Source: JBBSBL01 sp963735885
GTDB taxonomy: Bacteria; Actinomycetota; Thermoleophilia; Solirubrobacterales; Solirubrobacteraceae
NCBI GenBank assembly: GCA_963735885.1
Contig: CAVTMP010000004.1
Coordinates: 868,001-932,000 of the forward strand
Direction of reading: 5' to 3'
Length of the DNA: 64,000 bases
Numbering within the stretch: the stretch's first letter is position 1; each line of letters begins with the position of its first letter. Under the pieces are notes generated by a model, which made no database searches, had not been told where the DNA came from, and saw only the letters and a program-made list of their open reading frames with translations. The position numbers were made by a program, and so were the translations under genes. Of this stretch, positions 10,429 through 19,725 are shown piece by piece.

Positions 10429-10434
10429 TAGACT
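10429..10434 (+). promoter_or_regulatory. -10 element TAGACT, predicted leaderless
   Basis: TAGACT ends eight bases before GTG 10443, so transcription should begin at or next to the start codon. An inverted repeat GGCGCACG/CGTGCGCC (10388-10414) lies upstream in the divergent region shared with potA. Confidence 0.45.
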
Positions 10435-10442
10435 CGCTCGTC

Positions 10443-11435
10443 GTGCCGACCTTCTGCCGCCATGGCCGCTTCGTGGAGCGCTGCCCGATCTGCACCCGCC
10501 AGGGGCCGGCGGGCGGCCGGGCGGCGCCCGGGGGCGGTTCCCCCGCGCCGGGGCGCCGCCGTGCGGGCGCGTCCGAGGCGACGTCCGCGCGGGCCCGCGG
10601 CTCCGGTCCCGCGCGGGTCGGCGCGCGCGGCGTGCGCGTCACGCGCCTGGCCCGGGCGGCCGACGACGGCTACCGCCACGACCTCGTGCCCGGCCTGCGC
10701 GCCGCGGCCGACGCCCGCCGCCTGGCCGGCGAGATCGCCTTCGCCGACGCCCGCCTGCGGCTGATGGCCGCGGACCCGCCCGGGCTCTACGCCGAGGCGG
10801 CCGGCGCGGGGGACGTCGAGGAGGGCCTGTGGCTCCTCTTCCTCGTCACCTACCTCGGCCCGCTCGAGGGCCCCGAGCCCTTCGCGGCGATCGCCGCGGC
10901 GCGGACCGCCTGGGCGTCGGGGGAGCGACCCGACCCCGACGTCGTCGCGCTCGGGCCGCGGAGCGCCCACGAGCCGGGGCGCGGCGCGCGCTCGCTCGAC
11001 GCCTGGCGCGCGCGGGCCGTGGCCGCCGGCTCGCAGGTGGCGGCGCTCGGCGGGGAGCCCGGATGGGGCCCGGAGCGGCGCTTCGCGCTCGCCTTCGAGC
11101 GCGCCGGGGTGGACGGCGTCGGGCGCGACGCGCGCATGGAGCTCCTCATCGCGGCCGGCGCGCTCCGGCTGCTCGACGTCGCGCCGGACGCGCAGCACCT
11201 CGGGTCGCGCACGCCGGTCGTCGCGGCGGCCCGGCGGCTGTTCGCGATCGCCGAGGTCCCCCTGCTCGAGCGCCGGGCGCGGGAGCTGGCGACCGCGTGC
11301 GGCGTGCCGCTCGCCGCGCTCGACCTCGCGCTGTGGAACTGGGGCGAGCCGGAGCGGCGGGCGACCCTGGCCGCCGCCGCGGCCGAGGCGAGCGCCGATC
11401 CGGCGCGCGCGCTGCGGGCGCTCGGCATCGCCTGA
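10443..11435 (+). CDS. Uncharacterised protein with N-terminal Cys/His metal motif
   Basis: 330 residues from GTG 10443, chosen because it begins the conserved-looking FCRHGRFVERCPIC and sits at leaderless distance from a -10 box. That motif (C-x2-H, then C-x2-C) suggests a small zinc site. A low-complexity Ala/Gly/Arg linker (about residues 20-65) leads to an all-helical domain ending with ELATACGVPLAALDLALWNWG. The helical part reminds me of the family proposed to be alpha-glutamyl/putrescinyl-thymine pyrophosphorylases (DNA-glycosylase-like helical proteins), but this is recall of similarity and not a match I can verify. No operon partner. Confidence 0.5.
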   Translation: MPTFCRHGRFVERCPICTRQGPAGGRAAPGGGSPAPGRRRAGASEATSARARGSGPARVGARGVRVTRLARAADDGYRHDLVPGLRAAADARRLAGEIAFADARLRLMAADPPGLYAEAAGAGDVEEGLWLLFLVTYLGPLEGPEPFAAIAAARTAWASGERPDPDVVALGPRSAHEPGRGARSLDAWRARAVAAGSQVAALGGEPGWGPERRFALAFERAGVDGVGRDARMELLIAAGALRLLDVAPDAQHLGSRTPVVAAARRLFAIAEVPLLERRARELATACGVPLAALDLALWNWGEPERRATLAAAAAEASADPARALRALGIA

Positions 11436-11547
11436 GAACCGCTCGGGCAGCGCTCGGGCGCGCCCACCGGAGCCCGGTCGGCCAGCACCCGGGCGGGGTC
11501 ATACCGTCGTTACACCGATTTCCGGCGTAAAACACCCCGTGGGCGCG

Positions 11548-11553
11548 TAGGTT
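11548..11553 (+). promoter_or_regulatory. -10-like TAGGTT upstream of the sigma-factor gene
   Basis: TAGGTT lies seven bases before GTG 11561 in a locally AT-richer stretch (TTACACC, TAAAACAC at 11510-11535). It gives either a leaderless long form from GTG 11561 or a 5' leader of about 170 bases for ATG 11732. Confidence 0.35.
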
Positions 11554-11731
11554 CACGCTCGTGCGGCGGGCGCCGGCCCGCGCCCTCGCCGCCCGCCATC
11601 GCCCCGTCCCCTGCCCTCGCCCGTCGGCTGCCCGCCGGCGGCGCCCACGGCTGCCCGACGGCGACCGGCGGGTGGGAGGGGGGCGAATCGGCGCGCCGCC
11701 CGGCCTATGGCCCGCACGACGCACCAGACTT

Positions 11732-13045
11732 ATGCAAAACGGGCACAACCTCTTCGACGACGACGACGAACGCGCCGGCCGCGACCTCGTCCTCTCCATC
11801 CTCGGCGCGAACGCCGCGTCGCTGCTCCGCCTCGCCCGCGGTCACAGCCTGTGCGCCGACGACGCCTACGACGCCTACCAACGGGCGGTCGAGATCCTGC
11901 TGCGGCGCGCCGGGGGCCTCGAGCCGGCCACGGCGAACGCCTGGATGCGGACGGTCGTCAAGCACGAGGCGATGGCCGTGCGCGCCGAGCGCCAGTCCCT
12001 GCTCGCGCGCGAGGAGGTGGACCTCGACGCCCGGCCGGCGCCGGCGCCCAGCGAGGAGGAGCAGGTCGAGCGCTTCGATCGCCTCGCCGCGGCCGCCGAG
12101 GCGCTCCAGTCGCTCAAGCCGCAGGAGGTCCAGGCGCTGGTGCTCAAGGCCGAGGGGCACTCCTACCGCGAGATCGGCGAGCGGATGGGGTGGACCTACA
12201 CGAAGGTGAACCGCCTGCTCACGGAGGGTCGTGCCAGCTTCCGCGACCGCTACGAGGCGATCGCCTCCGGCGCGGAGTGCGAGCGCTGGGCGCCGGTCCT
12301 CTCGCGGCTCGCCGACGGCGAGGCGACCGTGCGGGAGCTGGTCCAGGTCCGTCGGCATCTGCGCCGATGTCCCGGATGTCGCGCCACGCTGCGGGCCTAC
12401 CGGGATGCGCCGAGCGGGATCACGGCCGTCGTTCCGCTGGTCGCCGTGACCGGCGTCGTCTCGGCCTCCGGCCCGGACGGCGCCGTCGCCGGGGCGCTCG
12501 AGACGCTCGGCGGCGGTCTGGGGTGGCAGGAGCGGGTGACGCTCGGCGCGGGCAAGCTGCAGGCGGCGGCGGAGGCCGCGACGTCGAGCAAGGTCGCGGC
12601 CGTCGCCGCCTCCACGGCCGCGCTGGCCGGGGGCGGGGCCGTGGTCGACCGTGTGACCCACCACGACGCGGCCGCGACGGCCGCGGTCAGGGCGCGCGTC
12701 GAGGCGCTCGCCCGCCCGGCTCCGACCCCGCCGCCCGAGCGGACCTCGGACCCGCAGCCCGCCGCTCCGCCGGACGCCGTGGAGCCATCCGAGCGGCCGG
12801 AGGCGACGAGTCCGGCCGCCGCGCCGCCGCGGCCGGCCCCCCCGACGGCCCCGGCGCCGGAGCCCGCCCCACGCGCCGACGACTTCGGCGTCGAGGCCTC
12901 GAGCTCGCCGGCGCGCGCGGCCTCGTCACCCTCGTCCTCGTCGCCCTCGCCCTCGTCGCCGCCGGCCGCCGCGCCGCGCGGCTCCTCCACCTCCCACGCC
13001 CCCGCCGAGCCGGCCGGCAGCCCCGGCGGCGAGTTCGGCCCCTGA
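11732..13045 (+). CDS. Sigma-70-like factor fused to zinc-finger and membrane-anchored Pro-rich tail
   Basis: 437 residues. The first 160 resemble an ECF sigma factor: a region 2 helix bundle (DAYDAYQRAVEILLRRAG, NAWMRTVVKHEAMAVRAER) and a region 4 helix-turn-helix (SLKPQEVQALVLKAEGHSY, GERMGWTYTKVNRLLTEG). Directly after comes an HxxxC-x2-C zinc-finger-like segment (HLRRCPGC), the hallmark of membrane anti-sigma factors, a hydrophobic segment at about residues 285-310 (VAAVAASTAALAGGGAVV) and a long Pro/Ser/Ala-rich tail. Sigma and anti-sigma modules thus appear in one chain. ATG 11732 is used; a GTG at 11561, seven bases after a TAGGTT box, could add an Arg-rich 57-residue leader. Confidence 0.7.
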   Translation: MQNGHNLFDDDDERAGRDLVLSILGANAASLLRLARGHSLCADDAYDAYQRAVEILLRRAGGLEPATANAWMRTVVKHEAMAVRAERQSLLAREEVDLDARPAPAPSEEEQVERFDRLAAAAEALQSLKPQEVQALVLKAEGHSYREIGERMGWTYTKVNRLLTEGRASFRDRYEAIASGAECERWAPVLSRLADGEATVRELVQVRRHLRRCPGCRATLRAYRDAPSGITAVVPLVAVTGVVSASGPDGAVAGALETLGGGLGWQERVTLGAGKLQAAAEAATSSKVAAVAASTAALAGGGAVVDRVTHHDAAATAAVRARVEALARPAPTPPPERTSDPQPAAPPDAVEPSERPEATSPAAAPPRPAPPTAPAPEPAPRADDFGVEASSSPARAASSPSSSSPSPSSPPAAAPRGSSTSHAPAEPAGSPGGEFGP

Positions 13046-13063
13046 TCACCCGGAAGGAACCGC

Positions 13064-15920
13064 ATGACCTGCCTCCTCGCGCCGGGATGGACCCCGGCTC
13101 CAGCTCCCCCGTCGAACCGGGCCCGTGGCGGCGGAGGCCGGCGCCCACGTCCGGCCCTGCTCCTCGTCGCGGTCCTCGGATGCGTCTTCGCCCTCGGATC
13201 CTCGCCGGCCCGTGCCGGCACCTACGAGGTGTCCGCCTGCAACGCCGCGGGCGGCGTGAACCACAGCTGGCAGCCGATCGTCTCCGACGCGCAGGCGATG
13301 GTGATCCGCCAGCGCTGCCCGACGACCGGGACCACGGACGGCCTCGGGACCCGCACGACCACGCTCGCCCTGCACGTCGCGGCGTACACCAACGCGCACT
13401 GGCGCTTCGACGCGCCGGCCGGCACCTCCATCGTCGGGCTCGAGTGGTCGGGAGAGCTCGACACGGAGTCGCCGGGCTGGGTCTCGCGCCTCGAAGGCGA
13501 CACGGGAACCCTGCGGGAGTGCAACACCGCCCACGGCGCCTGCGGGACGGTGTTCCGCTACGGGGAGCCGCCGATCCAGCAGGCGGTCCCCGGCGCGCAC
13601 TGGCTGCGCGCGATCACGGTCTGCGCCTCGCCGCTCGGCTGCGACACCGGCGACGGGGCCCAGCACCCCTACGCGCAGAACTACCTGTGGTCGGCGCGGG
13701 TCCGGATCAGCGACCCCACCGCTCCGGCGCTCGACGCGGCCGGTCAGCTGTGGACGGACGGCTGGCATCGCGGCAACCAGCAGGTTCAGCTGACCACCCG
13801 TGACGCGACGGGGGCGCTCTTCGATGCCGTGAGCGTCGACGGCGCCACCATCGGCTCCCATCCGTTCGCCTGCGACTACACGAGCGCGCGACCGTGCCAG
13901 GACCGGTCGAGCACCTACGACGTCGCCACCGCGGGGCTGTCCGACGGCCCGCACGAGCTCGTGCTCGGGGCGGCCGACGCCGCCGCGAACGAGGCGCACG
14001 CGCGTCGCACCGTGTACGTCGACAACCATGCGCCGGCGCCCCCCGCCGGGCTCGGGGTCGACGGCGGCCAGGGGTGGCGCGCCACGAACGCGTTCTCGGT
14101 GGCGTGGTCGAATCCGGCGCAGGGTGCGGGCTCGCCGATCGCCGCGGCGCGGCGTGCGCGTCTGCCGCCTCGACCACCCGTCGGCGTGCGCGCCGGAGCG
14201 TCGCGTCGCCGGCCGCGGCATCGTGCGCGCCGACGGCCTGACCGTGCCCGACCGCGGCGCGTGGACGTTGCGCGTCGCCCTGGAGGACGAGGCCGGGAAC
14301 CTGGACCCCGACGCGGTCTCGGACCCGGTCGTGCTCCGCTTCGACGACACCGTGCCCGGCACGGCCGCCCCGGCCGACCGCGGGTGGCTGACCCGCGCGC
14401 GGGCACAGGCCGAGCCGCTCGCGATTCGCCTGGCCGACGGCTTCACCGCCCCGCCCTCGGGCATCGCCGGCTACTCGGTGACGACCGACGGCAGCGCGCC
14501 CGACGCGACCGTCGACGTGAACGGCGCCGACGCCCGGTTGGCCGTCGGCGCCCTGCCGGAGGGGGCCACGCGGGTGCGGGCGCGCGCCGTCTCGGGCGCG
14601 GGTGTTCCCGCCTCGACGCTCGGCGAGGCGGAGGTCCGGATCGACGCCACCGCGCCGGTGGCGGCCGTCGATCCGGAGCCGGACCCCGCGCGCTGGCACC
14701 GGCAGCCGCTCCAGCTCCGGTTCGCCGCGCACGACCAGCCGGGACTGTCCGGCCTGTCGGCGGCCGCCGCCGGGCGGCCGGTCGCCGAGGGCGCGCACGT
14801 CGCGGTCCGCGTGGACGACGGCCCGACGCGTCTCGCCGGCGGCGACGCGGCGGAGGCGACGCTCGCGGAGGACGGGCGGCATCTCGTGGCCTTCAGGGCG
14901 GTGGACCTCGCCGGCAACCCCTCGAGCTGGCGGACGATCGCGGTTCGCGTCGACGCGACGGCCCCGGAGACCGCGGCCTTCCTCGCCGCGGATCCCGCCG
15001 ACCCGCGACGCGTCGAGGCGCTGGTCGCGGACCGGACCTCGGGGATCGCCCGCGGGGTCATCCGCATGCGGCCGACGGGCGCGACGACCTGGCGAGACCT
15101 GCCGACGACGCTCCGCGCCGGACGGCTCGTCGCGCTGGCGGACGACGAGCGCCTGGCGCCCGGCGCCTACGAGTTCGAGGTGGCCGTCGCCGACGTCGCC
15201 GGCAACGTACGCCACGGTGACCGGACCCTCGACGGTCGTCCGATGATCCGCACGGCCCCCTTCCGGGTGGCCACCCGCATGCGGGTGGGCCTCGTCCGCC
15301 CCGCCACCGGCCGCCGGGCCGAGCGCCTCGTGGGCGCGCTCACCGTCGCGCACGGTCGTGGCGCCCGGCTGCGCGGGACGTTGCTCACCCGTGACGGACG
15401 GCCGGTGCCCCGCGCCGCGGTCGCCATCTGGGCGGCCACCGCGGTGCCCGGCGCGAGCGCCGCGCGGGTCGGCACGACGCGGACCGACGCGCGCGGACGC
15501 CTGAGCTGGCGGGTGCCGTCGGGTCCGGGCCGGCGGCTCGTGCTGCGCTACGGCGGGACCGGCCGCGTCCTGGGCGCCCAGGCGTCGGCGGCGCTCCGCG
15601 TCCCGGCGCGAACGACGCTCGGCGCCACGCCGCGCACGAACCGGGTGGGCGGCACCGCGCGGTTCTCGGGCCGGCTGCTCGGCGGGCATCTGCCGCGTGG
15701 AGGGAAGCTCGTGCTCGTGCAGGCCCACGTGCCCCGGCGCGGCTGGCAGACGTTCGCCGCCACGCGCGCATCGCGGACGGGCCGCTGGGCCACGCGCTAC
15801 CGGTTCCGGGCCACCGTCGGGACCGTGCGCTACCGGATCCGGGCCATCGTGCCGGCCGAGGCGGCGTACCCGTTCGGGCGCGCGGTCACCCGGCCGGTGC
15901 AGATCACGGTGCGCGGCTGA
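13064..15920 (+). CDS. Large secreted Ig-like repeat protein, one frameshift
   Basis: About 950 residues. A basic N-terminus and hydrophobic segment (PALLLVAVLGCVFALGSSPARA) form a signal peptide. The mature part starts GTYEVSACNAAGGVNHSW and continues as beta-sandwich domains with recurring DATAPETA/VDNHAPAPP-type and GPHELVLGAADAAANEA-type segments, typical of extracellular Ig-like repeats. The last 200 residues are Arg/Thr-rich with a LRVPARTTLGATPRTN-type repeat (carboxypeptidase-regulatory-like fold likely). The frame moves +1 near 14,145-14,160, before RVCRLDHPSACAPERR. It follows the sigma/anti-sigma gene by 18 bases, so it may be co-transcribed. Function unknown; adhesion or envelope role is a guess. 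Confidence 0.7.
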
Positions 15921-15972
15921 GCCGCGCCGGCGGGCCCCGGCCCGGCGCCCGTGTGCCGTCCGGAGCCCCGCG

Positions 15973-15978
15973 TAGCTT
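15973..15978 (+). promoter_or_regulatory. -10-like TAGCTT
   Basis: TAGCTT fits the TAnnnT pattern seen before many genes here and would give a leader of about 33 bases for the gene starting at 16019. Confidence 0.35.
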
Positions 15979-16018
15979 GCGCCACGTCCCGTCCCTCCGA
16001 CGATTGCGAGCGGAGTCC

Positions 16019-16480
16019 GTGAGCGTGTCCCTCTGCTTCATCGAGCCCCAGAACGCGATCCGCGTGATCGCCGACTCGGTCGGTCGCGAGGCCCGTCGCC
16101 AGCTGCTCGGCGAGATCGTCCACGCGTGGGTCGACGAGATCCCCGAGGCGGAGCTGGCCTCCCACTACGCGAAGGCGGTCGCCGACCTCGACGAGGACGA
16201 CCTCTCGATGCTCGCGGCCTGGCACGCCTCGCTCGAGGTCGGCCACGCGATCGCCAATCGGGAGTTCCTCACCACCGTCTTCCCGGCCCTCGGCGAGAAC
16301 CGCCGCGAGGCGCTGAAGATCGCCGCCGGGATGCGCGGCGAGGAGGCGTTCGAGCACGGCGTGGGGGAGGAGGAGTGGCTGGACACCGTCCTCCCGTGGC
16401 TCTCGCGGGATCGCTGCTCGGCCCTCGCCTCGGACTGCGTCGAGCTGTACTGCTGGGATCGGCTGGGGTCGGAGAACTAG
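16019..16480 (+). CDS. Small acidic uncharacterised protein
   Basis: 153 residues from GTG 16019 (a second GTG at 16025 is possible). The protein is mostly helical and acidic, with the segments FIEPQNAIRVIADSVGREARRQL and HYAKAVADLDEDDLSML and a C-terminal Cys cluster (DRCSALASDCVELYCWDRLG). No signal peptide or membrane helix. I do not recognise the family. It is a single gene between the secreted protein and a convergent reverse-strand gene 28 bases away. Confidence 0.6.
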   Translation: MSVSLCFIEPQNAIRVIADSVGREARRQLLGEIVHAWVDEIPEAELASHYAKAVADLDEDDLSMLAAWHASLEVGHAIANREFLTTVFPALGENRREALKIAAGMRGEEAFEHGVGEEEWLDTVLPWLSRDRCSALASDCVELYCWDRLGSEN

Positions 16481-16508
16481 GCTCGCGGCGCCCCGGCCGA
16501 CGCGGCGG

Positions 16509-17024
16509 CTACCGCGGCTCGTCGCGCCCGATCAGCCGCCGCACCGCCCGCCGGGCGGACCACAGCAGCTCGACCTCGCGGATCGCGCCGGGCAGCGCGT
16601 CCGGATCCTCGCGTCGCGCGCGCGCGACGCCGGCGACCGCCGCGTCCCACGTCTCGTCGCAGGCCCGCACGATCTCGTCGAGCAGCGAGCGGCGCGCCGA
16701 TTCGAGCCGGTCCGCCCGGTCCGCGGCCCGTCGGGCGCGGATGCCCTCGCCCGCGCCGGCGGCCTCCGCGGCGTCGAGCCGCAGGCGCCCGCCGAGCGTG
16801 CCGAGCTCGTCCGCCGCGCTGCGCAGCTCGACGACCACGGCGGCCGACGCGTCGGGCCCGAGCTCGTCGCGCGCCTCGCGCGGGGAGGACGGCGCGACGG
16901 CGCGGTAGGCGCCGTCGTGGCCGAAGTCGTGCCGGTGCCAGCCCGCCCCGTGCCCGTCGAGCACGAGGTCGAACACGACGCCGCCGTCGTCGCGGCTGCG
17001 GGACAGGGAAAGGATGGTCTCCAC
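16509..17024 (-). CDS. Uncharacterised helical protein
   Basis: 171 residues if GTG 17024 is the start (VETILSLSRSRDDGGVVFDL); earlier in-frame starts would extend it toward 17147. The first third looks like a small beta-domain (VVFDLVLDGHGAGWHRHDFGHDG), the rest is Arg/Ala/Glu-rich helix. It is divergent from the ARPP-1-like gene, with a 181-base spacer. No known family recognised and codon use is like its neighbours. Confidence 0.5.
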   Translation of the reverse strand: METILSLSRSRDDGGVVFDLVLDGHGAGWHRHDFGHDGAYRAVAPSSPREARDELGPDASAAVVVELRSAADELGTLGGRLRLDAAEAAGAGEGIRARRAADRADRLESARRSLLDEIVRACDETWDAAVAGVARARREDPDALPGAIREVELLWSARRAVRRLIGRDEPR

Positions 17025-17205
17025 GGCGAGGGATACGGGCGGCCGGGCGCCACGTTTCACCACGAGAAGCACCCCGGACCCGCTGACGATCGAGCCTACC
17101 CCCTCGACCGGCGGCTGGAAACCCCGAGGCGCGAACTTCGGCCGCATCGACCGCGTTCGGGCCGCTCCGCGTCAGACGGCGGCCGCCGCACGCGACCCCG
17201 AAGCC

Positions 17206-18177
17206 ATGAACACCCTCGCGCCGCACCTCACCCTCGGCGCGCCGCAGGTCTCCGGCGCGCTCGCCGTCTTCCCCGTCCTCGGTCCCGAGCCGCGGCTCCG
17301 CTACCGCTCCCTCGCCGCCGCCCTGGGCCTCGGGGCGGCGGTCAAGGAGGTCGACGGCGCGGGTGCCGTCGGCTCGCTCGTCGTGCAGAACCCGACCGAT
17401 CTCCCACTGCTCTGCTTCGAGGGGGAGGAGGTGCGCGGCGCCCGTCAGGACCGCACGTTCGACGTCCCGGTGCTGATCGGCGCCGGGCGCTCGGCGACGG
17501 TGCCGGTGAGCTGCGTCGAGCAGGGCCGCTGGGAGGGCGGACGAGCGGGAGAGGGCTTCACGGCCTCGCCCGCCGCGCCGGATCCCGGCCTGCGCGCCCG
17601 CAAGCGGGCCAGCGTCCTCGCCGCCACCGCGGCCGGTGCGCCGGCCCGCGCGGACCAGGGCGAGGTCTGGTCCCAGGTCGGCGCGCGGCTCGCGCGCCAC
17701 GGCGCGCCCTCCGCCACCGCGGCGCTGCGCGACGTCTACGCCGGGCGCGGGGACGAGCTCGCGCGGCTCTCCGGGGCCGTCCGCGCGGTGCCGGGTCAGC
17801 TCGGCGCGCTCGCGCAGGTCGGCGGCGCGCCCGTCGCGCTCGACCTCGTCAGCCGGCCCGAGGTGTTCGCCGACCTGCTCGGCGCGCTGGCCGCCGGCTA
17901 CGCGCTCGACGCGCTCGACGCGCCGGATGCGGACCCCGACCCCGCCGGGGCCAACGGGTTCCTCGCGGCGGCGCTCGCCGCCGAGCGACGCACCGCGCCC
18001 ACACCCGGGATGGGCGATGGGATCGAGCTGCGCTCCGGCACGCTCGTCGGCGGCGGACTGTGCGGCGAGGAGGAGCTCGTCGCGCTCTCGGCCTTCCCCG
18101 CGGACGGCCCGGGAGGCGCGGACGCGACGGTCCCCCGCCGGCGGATCGCGCGCCCCTCGCGCCGCCGCCGGTCGTAG
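17206..18177 (+). CDS. ARPP-1 domain protein
   Basis: 323 residues from ATG 17206. The sequence LAPHLTLGAPQVSGALAVFP, then AVKEVDGAGAVGSLVVQNPTD, LLCFEGEEVRGARQDRTFDV and VPVSCVEQGRWEGG is the pattern I associate with the ARPP-1 domain (ARG and Rhodanese-Phosphatase-superfamily-associated protein domain). Biochemical role is unknown. The gene ends 13 bases from the convergent HAD hydrolase. Longer upstream reading is possible but those codons overlap the divergent promoter region and lack conservation-like features. Confidence 0.65.
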   Translation: MNTLAPHLTLGAPQVSGALAVFPVLGPEPRLRYRSLAAALGLGAAVKEVDGAGAVGSLVVQNPTDLPLLCFEGEEVRGARQDRTFDVPVLIGAGRSATVPVSCVEQGRWEGGRAGEGFTASPAAPDPGLRARKRASVLAATAAGAPARADQGEVWSQVGARLARHGAPSATAALRDVYAGRGDELARLSGAVRAVPGQLGALAQVGGAPVALDLVSRPEVFADLLGALAAGYALDALDAPDADPDPAGANGFLAAALAAERRTAPTPGMGDGIELRSGTLVGGGLCGEEELVALSAFPADGPGGADATVPRRRIARPSRRRRS

Positions 18178-18190
18178 CCTCGGCGACGCC

Positions 18191-18829
18191 CTACGCGGTC
18201 GCGAGCGCGGTCTCGATGTCCGCGATGGCCTGCTCGGTGGTGCGGAAGTGGACGGCGACGAGGCCCAGCTCACGGGCCGCGTCGACGTTCATCTCCGAGT
18301 CGTCGACGAACAGCGTGCGCGCGGCCGGCACGCCGAGCCGCTCGAGCGTGAGCCGGTAGATGGCGGGGTCGGGCTTGCGCATGCCGACGAAGCCGGAGTC
18401 CACCACCAGCTCGAAGATCTCGTCGACCGGCAGCTTGGCCCGCCACAGCGGATCCCACTCGCGCACGTTGTTCGTCAGGATCGCCATGCGATAGCCGCGA
18501 CCGCGGAGGTCCGCCATCAGATCGATGAGCTCGGTGTTCGGGTGGAGGTTCGCGAAGTACGCCTCGGAGAAGCCGCCCATCTCCACCCGCCGGCCGAGCT
18601 GGACCTCGACGGCGTCCTCGAGGCGAGCGAGGAAGTCCGGCTCGTTCATCCGGCCGGTCTCCAGCGCGAACAGCGGGTTCTCGCCGTCGCGCGCCTCGAT
18701 CCAGGCCAGCGCGCGACCGAGCGCCTCGAGCGGCACCCCGTGGGAGTCCTGAAACGCCGCGAAGGCGCCCACCAGCGGGGTGGTGAGCACGCCGCCGAAG
18801 TCGCTGACGACCGCCTCGATCGCGCTCAT
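18191..18829 (-). CDS. HAD-superfamily hydrolase
   Basis: 212-residue haloacid-dehalogenase-type phosphatase. Motif I DFGGVLTTP with nucleophile Asp10, motif II ILTNN, motif III Lys in MRKPDPAIY and motif IV LFVDDSEMNVDAA are intact. A helical cap lies between motifs I and II. The substrate is unknown; the sequence resembles the epoxide-hydrolase N-terminal-like/acyl-phosphate group. The ATG overlaps the stop of the upstream gene (TGATG), so it is translated from the same transcript as the lipocalin-like protein and FxsA. Confidence 0.85.
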   Translation of the reverse strand: MSAIEAVVSDFGGVLTTPLVGAFAAFQDSHGVPLEALGRALAWIEARDGENPLFALETGRMNEPDFLARLEDAVEVQLGRRVEMGGFSEAYFANLHPNTELIDLMADLRGRGYRMAILTNNVREWDPLWRAKLPVDEIFELVVDSGFVGMRKPDPAIYRLTLERLGVPAARTLFVDDSEMNVDAARELGLVAVHFRTTEQAIADIETALATA

Positions 18830-19725
18830 CACGCCGCTCGGCGCAGGACGTCGTAGCGGCCGACGCCGCTTCGGCCCTCCATGCTCCAGCGGAAGAACGC
18901 CGCATCGAGCGCGAGCCGCCCGAGCTCGATCGAGGTGCCGCAGACCACCGAGCCGGCGAGCCGGCGGGGGTAGGCGTCCTCGGCGTCGGGCCACAGCTCC
19001 GCGCTCGCACGCCGCTGCCGGCCGGCGGCGTCGTAGAGCGTCGAGAGTCGCGGCTCCCCGACGGCGACCACGGCGCCCTCCGTCTCGCCGGGGGACTCGA
19101 CGAGGAAGGCGCTGACCGCCTCCTCGTCGTGGCCCTCGGCGCCCGCCGGGCGCACCGCGGCGAGGGTGACGCCGAGGTCGGGCCCGAGCCAGGCGGACAC
19201 CGTGCGCGCGGCCTCGATCCGCTCCCAGTCCGGCGCGCCCCACTGATGGCCGCGCTGGCCGAGCGCGTCGACCTCCCGCGTCTCGGCGCCGGTGCGCACG
19301 GCGCCACGGACGCGACAGAGCTGCTCGTAGCCCGTCAGGCCGGCGGCCTCGGCGGCGGCCACGCCGGGACCGAGCTCGACCGGGGGGCCGAGCGCGGCGA
19401 ACGCGAGGTCGAACCCGCCGGCGTCGCCGTCGAAGGCGACGCGCCAGGCGTGGAGCGGATCGACGATCTCGGCGGTGAGGTCGCCGACCTCGATCCGCTC
19501 CCACCCGGCCCCGCCCGGTTCCGCGCTCTCCGCGGAGACCGCGATCGGCGCGCCGCCGGCGAAGAGCATCGCGAGCCCGGTGGCCCGGGGCGGGTCGCCG
19601 GGCACGAGCCCGAGGCGCGCGCTGCCGTACACCGCCGCGGACGGATCGCCGAAGGCGAAGGTCACCGCGTCGCCGAATCCCGGCCCGGCGGGCGGCCGGG
19701 CGTGCTCCAGCTCGGGGTCGATCAC
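18829..19725 (-). CDS. Uncharacterised protein, possibly lipocalin-like
   Basis: 298 residues from GTG 19725, which overlaps the stop of fxsA (GTGA). The protein looks all-beta: repeated short strands such as AVTFAFGDPSAAVYGSARLGL and AWRVAFDGDAGGFDLAFAAL. The segment GQRGHQWGAPDWERIEAARTVSAWL resembles the G-HxWG-xDW signature of lipocalin-like carotenoid-hydratase/AttH-type proteins. That link is tentative. No signal peptide. Middle gene of a three-gene overlapping set (FxsA, this gene, HAD hydrolase). Confidence 0.5.
   Translation of the reverse strand: MIDPELEHARPPAGPGFGDAVTFAFGDPSAAVYGSARLGLVPGDPPRATGLAMLFAGGAPIAVSAESAEPGGAGWERIEVGDLTAEIVDPLHAWRVAFDGDAGGFDLAFAALGPPVELGPGVAAAEAAGLTGYEQLCRVRGAVRTGAETREVDALGQRGHQWGAPDWERIEAARTVSAWLGPDLGVTLAAVRPAGAEGHDEEAVSAFLVESPGETEGAVVAVGEPRLSTLYDAAGRQRRASAELWPDAEDAYPRRLAGSVVCGTSIELGRLALDAAFFRWSMEGRSGVGRYDVLRRAA

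Noticed and set aside
14140..14165. Counting the secreted-protein frameshift as another CGA site
   Set aside because: The first zero-frame CGA lies after the region (RVCRLDHP) that already needs the new frame, so the change occurs earlier at a non-A codon.
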